The notes: generated by a model not told the origin, from the letters alone. A stretch of 64,000 nucleotides of DNA from Ramlibacter sp. WS9 (GCF_003797765.1 NZ_RKMB01000008.1:176656-240655); one strand, 5' to 3'; positions 47,169 to 57,368 are shown, counted from the stretch's first letter. Made by a program: numbers and translations.

Positions 47169-47851
47169 TTTTCTGCGCCTCCAAGTTGGGCCACAGAGTG
47201 CGCCACCCGACGAAGAAGCTCTTTCTGAGCCTCTGATGACGGCAGCTTCGTGGCCTCAACGCCTACATCGGTCATTGTTCTCAACAGTTGCGCTCTCGCC
47301 GTGTCGCTCATGATCTCGCGGGAAAATCCGCACGTAGAAGCGGCTGCTTTTGCGAAGTCTTGAAGTTCCGAAATTCTTCGGTTTTGATCACTAGAATTTG
47401 TGGATGTCATCGCAACTTGAATGAAGCGGGGCTCACTGCTTCCTCGGCGAAAGGACTCGTAGTCGGGTCTGTACGCAGGAGCGTAGAGCGCCGTCAGACT
47501 GTCAAGCTGTTGCTGCGCATTCGGGGTCACGTCAGTATGCATACTCCAATTCGGGATACTGAACTGACCTTTGTCGTTGGTTCGCACCACGTCCGTTCGA
47601 ATGCACGCTGACCTACCGTCCACAAACCCGAGATTGACACGCCCGGTCCATGACCAGATGACAGTGGCGCCTGCAATTGGTTTGCCACTCGCCCCGTCCA
47701 CGACAATTCCGTTGACTTCCTTGCCGCTATAGCTAGCGCCAAGAACAGCGCATGACGACAATGTGAGGACTGCGGCCAGCACAGTGGAAGCCGTCGCAAA
47801 TCGGCTTCCGCCCACTTCTCGTGCCCATATGGTTCGTAAAACGCAGTTCAC
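47165..47851 (-). CDS. Putative lipoprotein with a carboxypeptidase-regulatory-like domain
   Basis: 228 aa. LTLSSC at about 29-34 is a lipobox; just after it, VNGIVVDGASGKPIAGATVIW is the CarboxypepD_reg beta fold. The C-terminal half is helical with several cysteines. I chose the GTG at 47851, which overlaps the upstream TAG by one base (TAGTG). Middle gene of the three-gene operon, probably anchored in the outer membrane. Confidence 0.7.
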   Translation of the reverse strand: MNCVLRTIWAREVGGSRFATASTVLAAVLTLSSCAVLGASYSGKEVNGIVVDGASGKPIAGATVIWSWTGRVNLGFVDGRSACIRTDVVRTNDKGQFSIPNWSMHTDVTPNAQQQLDSLTALYAPAYRPDYESFRRGSSEPRFIQVAMTSTNSSDQNRRISELQDFAKAAASTCGFSREIMSDTARAQLLRTMTDVGVEATKLPSSEAQKELLRRVAHSVAQLGGAEK

Positions 47852-50205
47852 TACATTGCCTCGATTCGCCAAATGCCATCGTCGCTGCGGACGAAATAGA
47901 TGAAAAATGAACGCTCGCCACTGGGCGTGGCCCTGCTGATCACGTATTCGGCGAGGTCGGCCGAAATCCGGCCTTCACCGAGCACGCCGAGCTTGGGAAT
48001 GATGGAAGGCAGATTCGCGCCAAGCGTCTGAAAAAGGGTGCGAAATCTCTCACGCGAATTTCCATGCACGAAAGCCAAACCGCCTTCTATGTCGCGGTTT
48101 GCCAGCCGCTCCAGCATGCCGCTGAAGATTGCACGAAGCATGGCGTCAACCGCAGTGACGTCCTGAACCAGAATCGCTTTGCTGACGATGGTGGAGTTGC
48201 CCTGTTGATCGGTCACCTCGAAGCGCGGCTGGTAAACGCCGGCTGCCCCGTAGATCGTCTTGAGCGCGCCCGCGCCCAGCACTGCCTCGAACTGGCCACT
48301 TCCACCAAAATCGGCGCGCACCGACTGTGGTTGTGCGGAACCCGTGACTCTAATGGCGAATCTCACCTCCAGAGGCGCGAAGCCGACGTCAGCAGAAGGC
48401 ACGATCTGGAACGCGGGAACGCCGTCGCGGTGAACAGTGATGTCCTTGCTGACGGCCTGGCCGTTTTGCAAAGTGGCCGTGATGGTCAACTTGTTGCCTC
48501 CGGGCTGCAGTGCAATTTCCGCGAAGAACCGGTCGCCGATCTTGGTGGCCACCACATCATTCACGGTCACCCCGACCTGCTCGGTGACAGAGAGACCAAT
48601 CCCGACGAGCACCGCATCGCCGATGACGGTCGCGCCGTCTTGCGGAGAGAGGATGTCGAACTTGAGTGTGTCCGGCTGATAGGTGACGCCCACGTTGCGT
48701 GACGCGGTATTGCCCGCCTTGTCGATGGCGGTGAGCACGAATGCATTGAGACCTCGGTTGAGCACGACAGGCAACTCATAGCTCAGTTCGCCGCCGACCA
48801 CCTGCGTAGCCGCAGTACCCACCCCTTCGAGCAGCACGGTCGCGCCGATGTCGTCGACGCGGCCGGCCAGCGTGGCCTGCGGAACGCGCACGACTGCGCC
48901 GTCCGCAGGCGTGCTTGACAAGAACCGCGGAGCGACCGTGTCCAGCGTGAAGCTGCTGGTGACAGTATTGGATAGGTGGCCAAAGCGATCTCTCGCCTGC
49001 GCCGTCAGCACGTTGACACCCTCGTCCAGACGAAGCGATGGCGTGTGACTGGCCTCGGCGGTCGCACGGTCAAACAGGAACGGGGCCAACGTTCGCTGGT
49101 TAGCCCGCGCAGTGAGCCCGTAGCCCGCGAGGAAGTCGGGGCCGATGTCGCACGGCGCGTTGTTGCACAACGCGTCGTAACGATAACTGATGGTTGGCCG
49201 CGGGTCGTTGGTGATGCCGTTGTTGATCGGCCGGGTCAGGGTCAGCGCCGGCGTGATGGCGAGCGGCGCTGCGGCGAGCAGTCTGCCCGCGCCGGCCGGG
49301 GCCACCGGAGCGCTCAAACCGCCCCCTGGTGTCAGACGGTGGATGGACTGTGCCATGCGCACCCATAGCGTCTTGGTAGCGGCATCGAAGCTGAGGTTCT
49401 GGACATCTCCCGCGCCGCCTTGCGTGACATCAATGCTGCGCCACAAGGAACCGTCGCGCTCGAACGACATCAACTGACCTGGCAATGCCACCCACATCCG
49501 CCCTGAAATGGAATCGAGAGCAATGTCTCGCACCACTTCCGGCAAGGGGATCACCTGGGCTGGTTGGGTGGGTTGGGTGATGTCGAGGCGAGTCAACTGC
49601 TTCTCACCTGCGAGCCACAGCACCGCTCCGATGCTGTCCAGTGCAATCAGCTTAGGCTCAGCTGCCAGTCGGCCGCTCAAATCGTGGACGGACAACAAGC
49701 TGCCGTCTTCTTTGTAGTGCCAGAGAACCTTGTTGCCAAGCGCCCACAAAGTTTGGTCAGCCGCGACCGCCAATCTGCGAATCGGGCCGGGGGCAGTCCA
49801 ACTGGCGAGGGATTGGCCGGTGCGGGAAAGCCGGACAATGTTTTTTTCGTCCGCTAGCCACAGATCCGCCGTGTAGGGGTTGACTGCCAGTTCGGGCGCG
49901 CCCTCGATCTGGCGGGCCAAAGTGCGGAGGTCCCAGACTGACAACGGCGTCGCGGTTGCATCGAAGTGGTGGAGTTTGCGGTCGGCAAAGACCCAAGCAC
50001 CGCATTCGCCAGCCACTGCTGCGAGCGACTTCGCCCCTTCCAACCGCACACTTCGGACCTCAGCCGTTTGGGTATCGATGTGTCGCACGGTGTCCGCATC
50101 GGCGAACCAGACGCAGGAAGCGCCAGCGTGACTTGTCGACAAAGCCAGGAGAAGAGTAGCAACTGACGTTCGCGCCAGAATGGCTGGTCGCAGGCAGATA
50201 CGCAT
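47851..50205 (-). CDS. Large exported protein: beta-propeller, Ig-like domains and a C-terminal NTF2-like segment
   Basis: 784 aa. A signal peptide (about 1-27) precedes an NHL/Vgb-like propeller (about 30-300, repeated units like DLWLADEKNIVRLSR and TLWALGNKVLWHY). Several Ig-like beta domains follow (about 315-640: DTVAPRFLSSTPADGA, DKAGNTASRNVGVTY), including a PKD-like segment (FAPLEVRFAIRV). The C-terminal ~100 residues are helical and resemble NTF2-like folds. ATG at 50205. First gene of the operon; probably a surface adhesin or assembly scaffold for the two downstream exported proteins. Confidence 0.68.
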   Translation of the reverse strand: MRICLRPAILARTSVATLLLALSTSHAGASCVWFADADTVRHIDTQTAEVRSVRLEGAKSLAAVAGECGAWVFADRKLHHFDATATPLSVWDLRTLARQIEGAPELAVNPYTADLWLADEKNIVRLSRTGQSLASWTAPGPIRRLAVAADQTLWALGNKVLWHYKEDGSLLSVHDLSGRLAAEPKLIALDSIGAVLWLAGEKQLTRLDITQPTQPAQVIPLPEVVRDIALDSISGRMWVALPGQLMSFERDGSLWRSIDVTQGGAGDVQNLSFDAATKTLWVRMAQSIHRLTPGGGLSAPVAPAGAGRLLAAAPLAITPALTLTRPINNGITNDPRPTISYRYDALCNNAPCDIGPDFLAGYGLTARANQRTLAPFLFDRATAEASHTPSLRLDEGVNVLTAQARDRFGHLSNTVTSSFTLDTVAPRFLSSTPADGAVVRVPQATLAGRVDDIGATVLLEGVGTAATQVVGGELSYELPVVLNRGLNAFVLTAIDKAGNTASRNVGVTYQPDTLKFDILSPQDGATVIGDAVLVGIGLSVTEQVGVTVNDVVATKIGDRFFAEIALQPGGNKLTITATLQNGQAVSKDITVHRDGVPAFQIVPSADVGFAPLEVRFAIRVTGSAQPQSVRADFGGSGQFEAVLGAGALKTIYGAAGVYQPRFEVTDQQGNSTIVSKAILVQDVTAVDAMLRAIFSGMLERLANRDIEGGLAFVHGNSRERFRTLFQTLGANLPSIIPKLGVLGEGRISADLAEYVISRATPSGERSFFIYFVRSDDGIWRIEAM

Positions 50206-50426
50206 GATCGATGGCGCCTCCGTCTCGCCAAATGCCACCAACTGGGTACATCCCAGAAGTTATGGCAGCCTATTTAATTATTTGTGAAAAAGTGTACCAC
50301 CGGTTTGCGGGCAAACACGATGCGCCTGGGTGCATTTGTGGGCGTGCGCGCCACTTAGATGCTGGGTCAAACCGAAATGACATCCCTCGGGGGTCGATGC
50401 CGGACCGCGTGCGCGATGAGGAGGCG

Positions 50427-53400
50427 CTACTCGTAGACGATCTGCGCCAGCCCCTGGTCGGCCTGCGCCATCCAGCTGGCCAGCGCCGCGTCGCTGGGGA
50501 AAAACTTCGCTTGCTCACCCAATTGCAACTCGGCCGTGGCCGCATCCCGCCGCAGCGACAGGCGCACGTTCAGGCCGCGAACCAGTTCACCTTGCTCCGA
50601 CAGCTCCCGCTTGGGTGGGAACTCGCGCACCAGCCGCTTGATGTCCGGCGCCTTGCCGTTCACGGCCACGCGCAGGAACTTGCCGAAGCGGCATCGCGCC
50701 GTGGCCAGGTCCCACACCTGGTTCACGCTTAGACGGAACCCACCCGAGAAGCGGTCCGGCTGCAGCTTGGCCATGACGATGATCAGCTCGTCGTCCTTGA
50801 GCAGGTTCCGGTTGGCGTTGATCACGCCTTCATCGGCCGTGCATTCGATCGCGCCCGACTTGTCGTCGAGTTTGAATAGCGCGAGCTTGCCGCGCTGGCC
50901 GTTGATGACGCGGAAATCGTTGACGATGCCGGCGAGCAGTTGCGGCTCGCGGCTGTCGATCAGCTCCTCGACCTGCCGCTTGACGAAGCGGCGAACCTCC
51001 AGAGCCACTTCATCGAACAGGTGGCCCGACAGGTAGAAGCCGATCGCCGTCTTTTCGAACGTTAGCCGCTCCTTCACGCCCCAGGGCATGGCTTCGACCA
51101 GCGGCGGCTCCTGCGTGCTCGCGGCGTGTGAGTCGCCCATGTCGAAGAGGCCGCCCTGGTTGGCGTTGGCCTCAGTGGCATTGGCGAAATCGAAGGCGCG
51201 ATCGACCGACGCGATCAGCGACGCGCGATTGAGTTGCAGCGCGTCGAAGGCGCCGGCCTTGATCAGCGCTTCGACTGTGCGCTTGTTGATCTTGGTCCGG
51301 TCTACGCGCACGCAGAAGTCGTAGAGGCTCGTGAACGCCCCGCCCTCTTCGCGCGCCCTGACGATCGCATCGATCGCCTGCTGTCCTGTGCCCTTCACCG
51401 CGCCCAGGCCGTAGCGGATCACTTTGTCCGAGATAGGCTCGAAGCGGTAGACGCCGCGGTTCACATCGGGAGACTCGAAAACGATGCCGAAATTCTTTTG
51501 GGCATCCTCGAACAGAGCCCGGAGCTTGTCCGTGTCGTCCATTTCCACCGTCATGTTGGCGCAGTAGAACTCCGCCGTGTAGTGGACTTTGAGCCAACCT
51601 GTGTGATACGCCAGCAGCGAATAGGCAGCGGCATGCGACTTGTTGAAGCCGTAGCCCGCAAACTTCTCCATCAGGTCGAAGATCTCGTCGGCCTTCTCTT
51701 CGCTGATGTCGTTCTTGGCCGCGCCGGCGCGGAAGATCTGCCGGTGTTCGGCCATCTCCTCGGCCTTCTTCTTGCCCATCGCGCGGCGCAGCAAGTCGGC
51801 GCCGCCGAGCGAGTAGCCGCCCAGGATCTGCGCGGTCTGCATCACCTGTTCCTGGTAGACCATGATGCCGTACGTCTCGGACAGCATCTCCGCCACCAGC
51901 GGATGCGGATACTCCACCGGCTCCCGGCCGTTCTTGCGCGCCACGAACGTGGGAATCAGGTCCATCGGGCCCGGGCGGTACAACGCGTTCAGCGCAATCA
52001 GGTCTTCCAGCCGCGAAGGCCGCGCGTCGCGCAGCATGCCCTGCATACCGCGGCTTTCAAACTGGAACACGGCTTCGGTCTTGCCATCCGCGAACAGCTT
52101 GTACGTGTGCGGGTCGTCCAGCGGCAGGTTCTCGAAAGCGAACTTCTCCTGCCCCGCGTGCCGCGCACGGATAAAGTCCTTGGCGATCTCCAGGATGGTG
52201 AGTGTGGCCAGCCCCAAGAAGTCGAACTTGACCAGGCCCGCGGCTTCGACGTCGTCCTTGTCATACTGGCTCACGGCCGAGTCGCTGCCCGGCTGCTGGT
52301 AGAGCGGCGTGAAGTCCGTGAGCTTGCCGGGGGCGATCAACACGCCGCCCGCGTGCATGCCGACGTTGCGCGTAAGCCCTTCGAGCTTTTGCGCCAGCCC
52401 CAGCAGGGTCTTGACCTCGTCTTCCTTTTCGAGCCGTTCGGCAAGGATCGGTTCGACCTTGAGCGCGCCCTCGATAGTGATGTGCTGGCCCGGCTTGTTG
52501 GGGATCAGCTTGCTGATGCCGTCGCAGAACGTGTAGCTCATGTCGAGCACGCGGCCCACGTCGCGGATGGCGGCGCGCGCGGCCATGGTGCCGAAGGTGG
52601 CGATCTGGCTCACCGCCTCCTTGCCGTATTTGTCCTTGACGTAGTCGATGACGCGGTCGCGATTGCCCTGGCAGAAGTCGATGTCGAAGTCGGGCATCGA
52701 CACCCGCTCGGGGTTCAGGAAGCGCTCGAACAGCAGGTTGTACTGCAGCGGGTCCAGGTCGGTGATCTTCAGCGAATACGCGACGAGAGAACCCGCGCCG
52801 GAGCCGCGGCCCGGCCCCACCGGGCAGCCATTGTTCTTGGCCCAGTTGATGAAGTCGCCCACGATCAGGAAGTAGCCGGGGAACCCCATCTTCAGGATGG
52901 TGTTGATCTCGAACTCCAGCCGGTCCACGTAGCGCGGCATTTCCTTTTCCCGCTTCGCTGCATCGGGGTACAAGTGCAGCATCCGCTCCTTCAGCCCCTC
53001 GTGCGAGGAGAAGCGGAAGTACTCCTCGATCGGCATGCCGTTGGGTGTCGGATAGTCGGGCAGCCTCGGCTTGCCCAGCTCCAGCACCAGGTTGCAGCGC
53101 TTGGCGATCTCCAGCGTATTGGCCACTGCCGACGGCAGGTCGGCGAACAGCGCCTCCATCGCGGCCTGCGGCTTGAAATATTGTTCGCGAGTGAACTTGC
53201 GCACGCGCCGCTGGTTGCCCAGGATCTCGCCTTCGGAGATGCAGACGCGCGCCTCGTGCGCCTCGTAGTCGTCCTCGCGCGTGAACTGCACCGGGTGCGT
53301 CGCGACCACCGGCAGGTTCAGACGCGCGGCCAATTGCACCGCCGCCGCCACGTGCGCTTCGTCGTCGACGCGGCCAGCCCGTTGTACCTCGATGTAGAAA

Positions 53401-53885
53401 CGATGCGGAAACACGGATGCGAGCGCCAGTGCAGCGTCCGTAGCCCGCTGTTCGTCGCCCTGCAGCAGCGCTTGGCCAACCGGCCCCGCCTGCGCACCCG
53501 ACAGCGCGATCAGCCCTTCGCCGAGTTCGCGCAGCCATTCCAGCTTGCAAACGGCCTGGGCCTTCACAACGTTGCCCGTCCAGCCACGTGCCAGTAGTTC
53601 GCACAGGTTGAGGTAGCCCTGCTTGTTCTGCACCAGCAGCACCATGCGCGAAAGCATGCCGGCGTCCTTGCCCAGCCCCTGCAGCGTGATCTCGCATCCG
53701 ACGATCGGCTTGACGCCCGCGCCGCGTGCTTCCTTGTAGAACTTGATGGCGCCGAACAGGTTGTTCAGATCGGTAATCGCCAGCGCGGGCTGCCTGTCGC
53801 CCGATGCGGCCTTCACGGTTTCGTCGATGCGGTTCGTGCCGTCGACGATGGAAAATTCGGTGTGCAGTCGCAGGTGAACAAACAT
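50427..53885 (-). CDS. dnaE: DNA polymerase III subunit alpha
   Basis: 1152 aa. Replicative polymerase. The N-terminal PHP domain starts MFVHLRLHTEFSIVDG; the polymerase core has PDFDIDFCQGNRDRVI and GRGSGAGSLVAY; helix-hairpin-helix and OB-fold regions follow (LAGIVNDFRVINGQRG). Full length for DnaE1. The ATG at 53885 is preceded by little spacing from the neighbouring gene on the same strand (ends 53905). Confidence 0.97.
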   Translation of the reverse strand: MFVHLRLHTEFSIVDGTNRIDETVKAASGDRQPALAITDLNNLFGAIKFYKEARGAGVKPIVGCEITLQGLGKDAGMLSRMVLLVQNKQGYLNLCELLARGWTGNVVKAQAVCKLEWLRELGEGLIALSGAQAGPVGQALLQGDEQRATDAALALASVFPHRFYIEVQRAGRVDDEAHVAAAVQLAARLNLPVVATHPVQFTREDDYEAHEARVCISEGEILGNQRRVRKFTREQYFKPQAAMEALFADLPSAVANTLEIAKRCNLVLELGKPRLPDYPTPNGMPIEEYFRFSSHEGLKERMLHLYPDAAKREKEMPRYVDRLEFEINTILKMGFPGYFLIVGDFINWAKNNGCPVGPGRGSGAGSLVAYSLKITDLDPLQYNLLFERFLNPERVSMPDFDIDFCQGNRDRVIDYVKDKYGKEAVSQIATFGTMAARAAIRDVGRVLDMSYTFCDGISKLIPNKPGQHITIEGALKVEPILAERLEKEDEVKTLLGLAQKLEGLTRNVGMHAGGVLIAPGKLTDFTPLYQQPGSDSAVSQYDKDDVEAAGLVKFDFLGLATLTILEIAKDFIRARHAGQEKFAFENLPLDDPHTYKLFADGKTEAVFQFESRGMQGMLRDARPSRLEDLIALNALYRPGPMDLIPTFVARKNGREPVEYPHPLVAEMLSETYGIMVYQEQVMQTAQILGGYSLGGADLLRRAMGKKKAEEMAEHRQIFRAGAAKNDISEEKADEIFDLMEKFAGYGFNKSHAAAYSLLAYHTGWLKVHYTAEFYCANMTVEMDDTDKLRALFEDAQKNFGIVFESPDVNRGVYRFEPISDKVIRYGLGAVKGTGQQAIDAIVRAREEGGAFTSLYDFCVRVDRTKINKRTVEALIKAGAFDALQLNRASLIASVDRAFDFANATEANANQGGLFDMGDSHAASTQEPPLVEAMPWGVKERLTFEKTAIGFYLSGHLFDEVALEVRRFVKRQVEELIDSREPQLLAGIVNDFRVINGQRGKLALFKLDDKSGAIECTADEGVINANRNLLKDDELIIVMAKLQPDRFSGGFRLSVNQVWDLATARCRFGKFLRVAVNGKAPDIKRLVREFPPKRELSEQGELVRGLNVRLSLRRDAATAELQLGEQAKFFPSDAALASWMAQADQGLAQIVYE

Positions 53886-53904
53886 CCCGGCATTTTACGG
53901 CGCA

Positions 53905-55584
53905 CTAGACCAGTGTGATCCGCTTGTTGCCCTCGAGCGCGCGTGCGGGCTCTTCGAGGCGGGCCAGCATCCCCTTCAGGCCGGTGCTTTCCGGCGCGCA
54001 ACGTGTGAACACGATGCGCAGGTCGAAGTCGCCGGAGGGGCCGAGCTCATCGGCCAGGCGCGCGCTGCCCGCTAGCACCTGCGTTGCGAAGGCCTTGACA
54101 GCGGGCGCGTCCATGCTGCGGTTACTCACCGCCGCGAATCGCGTCTTCGACAGGCGGCCGATGGACCAGCTGTCGCCCAGCACCGATTGCAAGCCGGCGG
54201 CAAATCGCACCAGTGCGCGCTCGGTGAGCACGAAGCCATGCTCGACGCTCGTGCGCTCCAGCCCGGGAAGGAAGAACACCATGGACCAGGTGCGCTGCCC
54301 CTGGCTGCCCTGTCGCAGCATCGCCTCGTCGTACGCGAGCTGGAAGCCCGAATACGACAGCAACGCCGTCAGCGGATCGCGGTTCGCACCCACGGCCGCA
54401 CGCCCCAGCACGTCGCGGCCATGGCGCTCGCGCATGAACAGCATGTAGCGGAACACGAGAACGCTTGCGTATACGAGCACGTCGGTCAGGGCGTCGCTCA
54501 GGTCGAGTTCGCTGATGATCTCGAAGTCGAACACCGCGCTTCCCACCGCAAGCGCATAGCAAACGTTGGCGGCCACCACCAGTCCCACGAAGCGGCCGCC
54601 CGCAAGCGCGCTGGCGACGCACATTGCCAAGCCAATCGCGGCCGTCATCACGGCCCACCCCAGTGCGCCCAATCCGCGCCAGTCGTGCGGCAACCACTGA
54701 ATCTGCACCGCGGCGTAGATCAATGCCACGAGCGGCGCGGCGATGGCGACCGCCCGCGAAGCGCGCCGGAAGTAGCGAGCGTCCAGCGCGAACGCCGTCA
54801 TGCTCAACACGAGCCCGCTGAGGATCACGGAACTGGCGTGCTTGCTCGCATCGTTGAAGCGGGGCCATTCCGGCGTGAACCACATCGCCATCGAACCATT
54901 CAGGCACAGCACGAACACCAGGGCCCAGGCTGCCACGACAGGCAGCAGCAGCCTCGCGCCTCGCGTCAGCGAAAAACCGGAGACAAGGCAAAGCAGCAGC
55001 ACCATGATGCCCAGCCCGCTGACGAAGCCGGAAACCACCGCCTGGTGCACATGGGCCTTGCGGTAGCCCGCGTCCGACAACAGCAGCACGGGCGATGACA
55101 GCCCGCCGTCGTTGAGCATCGTGACAATCACCTGCGCCGGCGCTTCGCCCAGCAGCACCGGGAAAGCAGGCATGGGGCCGACAACCGGCCATTGGGAAAG
55201 CGGCACCCTGTCGCCCGCGACGGCGCTCTTCCATGAGCCCGCTTCACCGTAGCGGTACCACACACGCACTTCGTCCATCCGCGGGGAAGGAACCAGGAGC
55301 ACGAACTGTTCGAGTTCCCGCCTTCCCTGCAAGACGACGCGTCCCACGACACGCTGGCCGGCATCGACATCCCACTGCGGCTCTCGCGGCGCGGCCGGCG
55401 GCCGCAAGGGCAGCGCCCACGCCGTGTCCGGATCGAGAACCTCGCGCGCGGGCATCACGTCCATGGTCATCAGCGGCGCCAGATTCACAGGGGCTTCGGC
55501 CTGCCCCGGCTGCACGGAAGGAATGGCACCTGCCAAACAAGGCGCCGTGAGGAAAACCGCAACAAGGAAACGCGCGAAGTTCAC
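53905..55584 (-). CDS. 7TM-DISM sensor with a degenerate GGDEF domain (paralogue 1)
   Basis: 559 aa. Signal peptide, periplasmic 7TMR-DISMED2-like beta domain (about 40-170), seven membrane helices (about 185-395), then a GGDEF-fold domain starting NRDPLTALLSYSGFQLAYDEA (about 418-438). The signature is lost: where GRLGGDEF is expected the sequence is GRLSKTRFA, so diguanylate cyclase activity is unlikely. It may act as a sensor with a protein-binding or nucleotide-binding output. A tandem paralogue lies 27 bp upstream on the same strand. Confidence 0.82.
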   Translation of the reverse strand: MNFARFLVAVFLTAPCLAGAIPSVQPGQAEAPVNLAPLMTMDVMPAREVLDPDTAWALPLRPPAAPREPQWDVDAGQRVVGRVVLQGRRELEQFVLLVPSPRMDEVRVWYRYGEAGSWKSAVAGDRVPLSQWPVVGPMPAFPVLLGEAPAQVIVTMLNDGGLSSPVLLLSDAGYRKAHVHQAVVSGFVSGLGIMVLLLCLVSGFSLTRGARLLLPVVAAWALVFVLCLNGSMAMWFTPEWPRFNDASKHASSVILSGLVLSMTAFALDARYFRRASRAVAIAAPLVALIYAAVQIQWLPHDWRGLGALGWAVMTAAIGLAMCVASALAGGRFVGLVVAANVCYALAVGSAVFDFEIISELDLSDALTDVLVYASVLVFRYMLFMRERHGRDVLGRAAVGANRDPLTALLSYSGFQLAYDEAMLRQGSQGQRTWSMVFFLPGLERTSVEHGFVLTERALVRFAAGLQSVLGDSWSIGRLSKTRFAAVSNRSMDAPAVKAFATQVLAGSARLADELGPSGDFDLRIVFTRCAPESTGLKGMLARLEEPARALEGNKRITLV

Positions 55585-55611
55585 GGCTGCATGCTAGACC
55601 AGCCGCGCCGG

Positions 55612-57306
55612 CTACACCAGCGTGATCCGTTTGAGGCCATCGAGCCCGCGGGCAGCTTCTTCCAGCTGGAGCAGCAGCCCCTTCAACCCGGCAGGGCTGG
55701 GCCGGCAGCGGGTGAAGGCGATCCGCAGATCGAAATCCGTGACGGGGGCGACCGGGTCCGACATGCGCGTGCCGTTCGCCAGCACCTGCGTGGCCAGCGC
55801 TTGCACGCGCTCCGCGTCCACAGGATGGATCGGTACACAGGCGAACCGCGTCTTGCTCAGGCGCCCGATCGCCCAACCGTCACCCAGCACCGACTGCAGG
55901 CAGGCCGCGAATCGCACCAATGCGCGCTCGGTCAACACGAACCCGTAGTCGGCGCTGCTTCGCTCCAGCCCCGGCAGCAGGAACAGGATGGCCCACGTGC
56001 CGCTTGGCTGTTGTCCATGCCGCAGTAAAGCCTCGTCATAAGCGAGCTGGAATCCCGAATACGACAGCAACGCGGTCAACGGATCGCGGTTCGCGCTCAC
56101 AGCGGCACGCGCGAGCACGTCCTGGCCATAGCGCTCGCGCAAGAAAATCGCGTGCCGGATCGACAGTACGCTCCCGTACAGCAGCGCCGCCGACACGGCA
56201 CTGCGCAAGTCCAGCGCACCACCGGGATTGAAGTCCATCAGCGTCACGGCGACCGCCAGCGGGTGGCACAGCACAGCGGCCGTCACCAGCCGGGAGAAAC
56301 GGCCCCCGGCCAGCGCGCTGGCGCCGCACAACGCCAAGGCCAGCAAGACCATCAACGCCGCCCACGCCAATGCGCCCGGCGTGCGCCATGCATTGGGCAT
56401 GTACAGGGCCTGCACAACTGCGTACGCCGCCCCGGCCACCGGCGCGGCCCAGGTGACCCATGGCCGCCACCGGCCGAGAAAGCGCGAATCGAGCGCTTGC
56501 ACCGTGATGGCCAGCACCAGCCCGCTCAGGATCACAGACGTCACGTGCTTGCTGTCGTCGTTGAACTCCGGCCACTCCGGCGTCAGCAAGATCGCCATGT
56601 CGCCGTTGAAGCACATCACCGTGAGCAACGTCCATGCCGCGACGCCCAGCAGCAGCCAGCTGGCGCTGCGGCGCAATGTGAGCCCTGCTATCAGGCACAC
56701 CACCATCACCATCAGCCCCAGGCCCGTCACCAGGCCGGAGAGCATCGATTGGCGCGTCTGCACTTCCCGATACAGCGGGTCGGGCATGATCAGCACGGGC
56801 ACCGACATGTCGCCGTCGTTGACCAGGGTGACGATCAGTTCCACCGGTGTTTCCGTGATGAGCAGTGCGAACGCCGGCGCCGGGCCCACGAAGGGCCAGC
56901 GCGAGAGTGCGACTCGGTCGCCCGCGAGGGCGCCCTTCCAGCTACCGCCTGCTTCCTGCCGGTACCAGACCTGCACCTCGTCGACGCGCGCCGACGGCAC
57001 CAGCACCACGAATTCGTCCTTCTCGCGCGAGCCCTGCAGCGTGATGCGCCCCACCAGCCTTTCGCCGGAACGCACCTTCCAACGGCCCGAGGGTTCAACG
57101 CTGGCGTTCGGCAGCGGACGGGCCCAGAAGGCATCGGGATCCGGCAGCGTTTGCGCGGGCAGCACCTCGGTGACCATCTCGCCGTCGAGGTGGATGACGG
57201 CGCGGCCCTGGCTCAATTGCAGCGTAGGAAGGCTCGCCCCCGCCGGCACGCACGCCATGAGCGTGAGCACCACGAGTAGCCGCGCAACGAGCACGATAAT
57301 CTGCAC
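55612..57306 (-). CDS. 7TM-DISM sensor with a degenerate GGDEF domain (paralogue 2)
   Basis: 564 aa, same architecture as the next gene: signal peptide, DISMED2-like domain, seven membrane helices, degenerate GGDEF domain with NRDPLTALLSYSGFQLAYDEA and GRLSKTRFA, and the same C-terminal ending KRITLV. The degeneration is identical in both copies, so it predates the duplication and has been kept. First of the pair; divergent from trhO. Confidence 0.82.
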   Translation of the reverse strand: MQIIVLVARLLVVLTLMACVPAGASLPTLQLSQGRAVIHLDGEMVTEVLPAQTLPDPDAFWARPLPNASVEPSGRWKVRSGERLVGRITLQGSREKDEFVVLVPSARVDEVQVWYRQEAGGSWKGALAGDRVALSRWPFVGPAPAFALLITETPVELIVTLVNDGDMSVPVLIMPDPLYREVQTRQSMLSGLVTGLGLMVMVVCLIAGLTLRRSASWLLLGVAAWTLLTVMCFNGDMAILLTPEWPEFNDDSKHVTSVILSGLVLAITVQALDSRFLGRWRPWVTWAAPVAGAAYAVVQALYMPNAWRTPGALAWAALMVLLALALCGASALAGGRFSRLVTAAVLCHPLAVAVTLMDFNPGGALDLRSAVSAALLYGSVLSIRHAIFLRERYGQDVLARAAVSANRDPLTALLSYSGFQLAYDEALLRHGQQPSGTWAILFLLPGLERSSADYGFVLTERALVRFAACLQSVLGDGWAIGRLSKTRFACVPIHPVDAERVQALATQVLANGTRMSDPVAPVTDFDLRIAFTRCRPSPAGLKGLLLQLEEAARGLDGLKRITLV

Positions 57307-57368
57307 TGTGACCGCGCCTCTTCTAGTTGTGCGCTCAATCTAGTCCTTTCCGCCCCGTGCCACAAGCC

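Noticed and set aside
53905..57306. Active diguanylate cyclases
   Set aside because: The GGDEF signature is replaced by SKTRF in both proteins.
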